Shown piece after piece: positions 16,051 to 18,689 of a stretch of DNA of 18,689 nucleotides. The notes beneath the pieces were generated by a model. That model did not search any database, was not told where the DNA came from, and worked only from the letters and a program-made list of their open reading frames with translations. Positions within the stretch are counted from its first letter, which is position 1; every line of letters begins with the position of its first letter. The DNA is from Pseudomonadota bacterium (GTDB lineage: Bacteria; Pseudomonadota; Alphaproteobacteria; Caulobacterales; Caulobacteraceae), in assembly GCA_023432855.1 (NCBI GenBank), contig JAEZEZ010000122.1, positions 1-18,689 of the forward strand. Direction: 5' to 3'. The translations under genes were made by a program, and so were the position numbers.

Positions 16051-16937
16051 CACGCCCCCCGCAGCCGATAGGTGGTGAGGCCCGAGGTAGTCAGACGATC
16101 CGCGGCCGGACCGGTCACGCGCTCGGAATGGCCGATGTAGAGGGTGGCGTCCGGCGTCATGTAGGGCAGGAAGCGGCTCCAGACCTGCTCCTGGGTCGGC
16201 TCGTCGAAGTAGATGACGACGTTGCGGCAGAAGATGACGTCGAAGCGGCCCTTCATCGGCCAGTCGCCGATGAGGTTGAGCTCGCGGAAGCGGACGAGGC
16301 GGCGGGCCTCCTCGGCCATCGACCAGGGCCGCTGCGCATCCCCCGAACGGCGCACCCAGCGGTCGCGCAGGGCGGACGGCACGGCCTCCATGTGCTCGTC
16401 GCGATAGAGCCCGGCCCCGCCCTCGGCCACCATGTTGGGATCGATGTCGGTGGCCAGGATCCGAACATCCAGATCCGCCGCCTCGGGCAGGGCGGAGAGC
16501 ACGGTCATGGCCATGGAATACGGTTCCTGGCCGTTCGAGCAGGCGGCCGACCAGAGCCGGACCCGGCCGCCGGCGCGCGCCCGCTGCGCCAGCTCGGGCA
16601 TCAGGCGGTCGCGGAGGTGGTCGAAGTGGTGCGGCTCGCGAAAGAAGCGGGTGACGTTGGTGGTCAGCGCCGCGGTCATCGCCTGGCGCTCGTCCACCCC
16701 CTCGGCGCCCTCGATCAGGGCGCAGTAGTCGCGGAAGCTGCGCAGGCCCAGCGCGCGCAGCCGCTTGGCCAGGCGCGAATAGACCAGCGCCGCCTTGCCC
16801 TCGTTCAGCGCGATGCCGGCATGGGCGTGGAGGATGGCCGCGATCTGCCGGAAGTCCTCGGCGGTGAAGGCGAACTCGCCCTCGACCAGCCGCTGGCGCC
16901 GCCCGGCGGGGGCCTCCGGCTCCGTCAGGGTGGTCAT
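16050..16937 (-). CDS. cheR: Chemotaxis protein methyltransferase CheR
   Basis: Uses S-adenosylmethionine to methylate receptor glutamates. The 295-aa protein has the N-terminal helical domain (about 22-90), then TTNVTRFFRE (92-101). The SAM-binding block SAACSNGQEPYSMA runs from about 130 to 143, followed by ATDID (162-166) and CRNVVIYF later. SNGQEPY replaces the more usual S-T-G-E-E-P-Y. The ATG at 16937 overlaps the cheW stop in ATGA. The reading frame stays open far upstream through cheW and cheA, but that part is antisense-free noise in another frame of those genes. Confidence 0.97.
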   Translation of the reverse strand: MTTLTEPEAPAGRRQRLVEGEFAFTAEDFRQIAAILHAHAGIALNEGKAALVYSRLAKRLRALGLRSFRDYCALIEGAEGVDERQAMTAALTTNVTRFFREPHHFDHLRDRLMPELAQRARAGGRVRLWSAACSNGQEPYSMAMTVLSALPEAADLDVRILATDIDPNMVAEGGAGLYRDEHMEAVPSALRDRWVRRSGDAQRPWSMAEEARRLVRFRELNLIGDWPMKGRFDVIFCRNVVIYFDEPTQEQVWSRFLPYMTPDATLYIGHSERVTGPAADRLTTSGLTTYRLRGA

Positions 16938-17401
16938 GCCGCTTCCGCTTCGGGCTCGGGCAGGACGCGGTCCAGCTCCAGCACGCTGATCATGCGGCCG
17001 TCCACGGCGAAGATGCCGCTGACGAAGCTCTTCACCTCGTCCGAAGCGACGTCCGGCGTCGGCTGCACCATGTCGTCGGTGAGGTCGATGATGTCGGACA
17101 CCGCGTCGACCAGCAGGCCCACGGTGCGCGGCCCGGCGCTGACCACCATGATGACGTGGCGCGCCGTCGGCTCGCCGGTGACCAGCCCGAGACGGGCGCC
17201 GAGGTCGACGATCGGCAGCACCGCCCCGCGCAGGTTGATGACGCCCTTCATGAAGGCCGGCGTGCGCGGCAGGGGGGTGGCCGGGGTCCAGCCGCGGATC
17301 TCGCGCACCCGCATGATGTCGACGCAGAACTCCTGCGCCCCGATGCGGAAGGAAATGAGCTCGCGGCGCGCGCCCGGGTGAGTGGCATTGGCTTCGGTCA
17401 T
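16934..17401 (-). CDS. cheW: Chemotaxis coupling protein CheW
   Basis: A 155-aa scaffold protein that links CheA to chemoreceptor arrays. The CheW fold is seen as LISFRIGAQEFCVDIMRVRE (15-34), then MKGVINLRGAVLPIVDLGARL (51-71, the receptor and kinase interface), then VGLLVDAVSDII and the closing SGIFAVDGRMISVLELDRVL. The ATG at 17401 lies 3 nt after the cheA stop. The spacing and overlap with cheR show co-translation. The C-terminal tail is Glu/Ala-rich. Confidence 0.96.
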   Translation of the reverse strand: MTEANATHPGARRELISFRIGAQEFCVDIMRVREIRGWTPATPLPRTPAFMKGVINLRGAVLPIVDLGARLGLVTGEPTARHVIMVVSAGPRTVGLLVDAVSDIIDLTDDMVQPTPDVASDEVKSFVSGIFAVDGRMISVLELDRVLPEPEAEAA

Positions 17402-17404
17402 GGG

Positions 17405-18689
17405 TCAGCTCGCCAGTCGTTGGTCGTTGCGGAGGGTCTTGCGTCGGGTGCTCGACACCAGGGCGTCGACATCGAGGATGAGGGCGACGCGGCCGTCGCC
17501 CAGGATGGTGGCCGCGGCGATGCCGTCGACCTGCTGGTAGTTCGTCTCGAGGCTCTTGATGACCACCTGGCGCTGGCCCTGGATGGTGTCGACCAGCAGG
17601 GCCGCCTGGCCGCCGCCCTCGCTCTCGACCACCATGGCGACGCCGTCGGCGGGAGGGGTCGGTTCGTTGCGGAAGCCGAGGCTCACGGCCACGTCGATCA
17701 GCGGGACGAAGCGCTCGCGGAAGCGGATCACGGGATCGCGCCCGCCGACGTAGTGGACATCCTCGGTCCGGGGCGTGAGGCTCTCGACGATGGTGGCCAG
17801 CGGCGCGATCAGGGTCTGGTCGGCGGCGCCCACCACCATGCCGTCGAGCACGGCCAGGGTCAGGGGCAGGCTGAGCGTGAAGGTCGAGCCGTACCCCGGG
17901 CGTGAGGCGATGGAGATGCGGCCGCCCAGCGCCTGGATGGATCGGCGCACCACGTCCATGCCCACGCCGCGGCCGGAGATGTCCGACAGCTCGGCCGCCG
18001 TCGAGAAGCCCGGCATGAAGATCAGGTTGTCGATCTCCTCGTCGGTCAGCATATCGTCCGGGTCGATCAGCCCCTTCTCCACGGCGATGCCGCGGACCCG
18101 TTCGCGATTGATGCCCTGGCCGTCGTCGGCAACCTCGATGACGATGCGGCCCGAGCGGTGAAGGGCGGCCAGACGGACGACGCCTTCCGCAGGCTTGCCC
18201 GCGGCCGCGCGCTGCTCCGGGCTTTCCAGCCCATGGTCGATGGCGTTGCGCAGCATGTGGGTGATGGGCTCGGCCAGGCGCTCGATGATCGTCTTGTCGA
18301 CCTCGGTGGCCTCGCCCTCGGTGACCAGGCGCACGCGCTTGCCGGTCATGTCGGCGACCTCGCGGACCAGCCGCGGCATGCGCTGGAAGACCGACTTCAC
18401 CGGCTGGGCCCGGATGGCCATGACGCTGTCCTGGATCTCGCGCGTCAGCAGTTCGAGGTCTTCGAGGCCGAGGGCCACGGACGACGAACGCGCCAGGCCG
18501 CTTTCCAGCACACGCTGGGACAGCATGGCCTGCTGGATGACCAGTTCGCCCACGACGTTGATCAGCCGGTCCACCCGCTCCAGGTCGACGCGGATGGTCG
18601 CGCCACTGGCATTGGCGGCAGGGGCGGACGGTGCGGGGGTCGGGGGCGCGGCCGGCGCTGCGCACGGCGGTGTCGGAACAGGCGCGGGC
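17405..18689 (-). CDS. cheA: Chemotaxis histidine kinase CheA, C-terminal part (start beyond window)
   Basis: The visible 428 codons hold the linker and the last three domains. First is a Pro/Ala/Ser-rich linker, then the P3 dimerisation helices starting at IRVDLERVDRLINVVGELV. Next comes the P4 ATPase: N-box HMLRNAIDHGLE, G1 box EVADDGQGIN, and G2-type SGRGVGMDVV followed by GYGSTFTLSLPLTLAVLDGM. Last is the P5 CheW-like domain ending near LILDVDALV. The P1 domain with the phosphorylated His and the P2 domain lie to the right of the window. An in-frame GTG at 18574 is not the true start: coding continues upstream without a stop. CheA autophosphorylates in response to receptors and passes phosphate to CheY and CheB. 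Confidence 0.96.
   Translation of the reverse strand, partial: PAPVPTPPCAAPAAPPTPAPSAPAANASGATIRVDLERVDRLINVVGELVIQQAMLSQRVLESGLARSSSVALGLEDLELLTREIQDSVMAIRAQPVKSVFQRMPRLVREVADMTGKRVRLVTEGEATEVDKTIIERLAEPITHMLRNAIDHGLESPEQRAAAGKPAEGVVRLAALHRSGRIVIEVADDGQGINRERVRGIAVEKGLIDPDDMLTDEEIDNLIFMPGFSTAAELSDISGRGVGMDVVRRSIQALGGRISIASRPGYGSTFTLSLPLTLAVLDGMVVGAADQTLIAPLATIVESLTPRTEDVHYVGGRDPVIRFRERFVPLIDVAVSLGFRNEPTPPADGVAMVVESEGGGQAALLVDTIQGQRQVVIKSLETNYQQVDGIAAATILGDGRVALILDVDALVSSTRRKTLRNDQRLAS

Noticed and set aside
16050..18665. 871-aa minus-strand frame suggesting a fused CheR
   Set aside because: Only the last 295 codons are CheR. The upstream part is Arg/Gly/Pro-rich and is an alternative frame of cheW and cheA, which have their own intact motifs.

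Overview
The window is high-GC DNA from a dense bacterial chromosome. It most likely comes from an alphaproteobacterium of the Caulobacter/Brevundimonas/Phenylobacterium type. The evidence is the tightly coupled gene order cheA-cheW-cheR-cheB-cheY-cheD-small protein, which resembles the main Caulobacter chemotaxis operon, a sequence matching the Caulobacter-type -10 element GCTANAWC upstream of one gene, and GANTC (CcrM-type) sites in several intergenic gaps. The taxonomic call is inference from style and synteny, not from a database match.

Layout from left to right. 1-4361 (minus): the first 1453 codons of a giant secreted autotransporter. It has a signal peptide, a Gly/Thr/Val/Asp-rich beta-helical passenger that includes an exact 189-bp higher-order repeat, and the beginning of the outer-membrane barrel, cut by the window edge. 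4648-6510 (minus): GTP-dependent PEP carboxykinase with its own terminator. 6695-7384 (minus) and 7472-8602 (plus): a divergent pair, an atypical short-chain dehydrogenase lacking the catalytic Ser, and an alpha-methylacyl-CoA racemase. 8656-9489 (plus): a GIY-YIG nuclease-like protein with clearly lower GC, probably acquired. 9619-10932 (minus) and 11083-11757 (plus): a TTC38-like TPR protein divergent from a TetR regulator, with two palindromes that look like operators. 11748-11981 (minus): a small DUF2188-like protein whose end overlaps the TetR gene. 12180-12578 (minus): a 132-aa hypothetical protein. 12786-13532 (minus): a small outer-membrane beta-barrel protein with a strong terminator, a stem that covers its Shine-Dalgarno, and a triplicated octamer upstream. 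13734-18689 (minus): the chemotaxis operon, running off the right edge inside cheA.

How the parts work together. The che genes form one translationally coupled unit: CheA kinase, CheW coupler, CheR methyltransferase, CheB methylesterase, CheY output regulator, CheD deamidase and an unidentified small Ala/Leu-rich last protein. The metabolic genes (PEPCK, racemase, SDR) appear to be independently transcribed. The TetR/TTC38 pair looks like a local regulatory module.

No RNA genes, CRISPR arrays, insertion sequences or prophage were seen. No gene-free stretch exceeds 300 bases. I found no convincing complete novel system. The points most worth a second look are the autotransporter repeat, the SDR with a substituted active site, the last che-operon gene, the TetR palindromes and the octamer cluster upstream of the outer-membrane protein.
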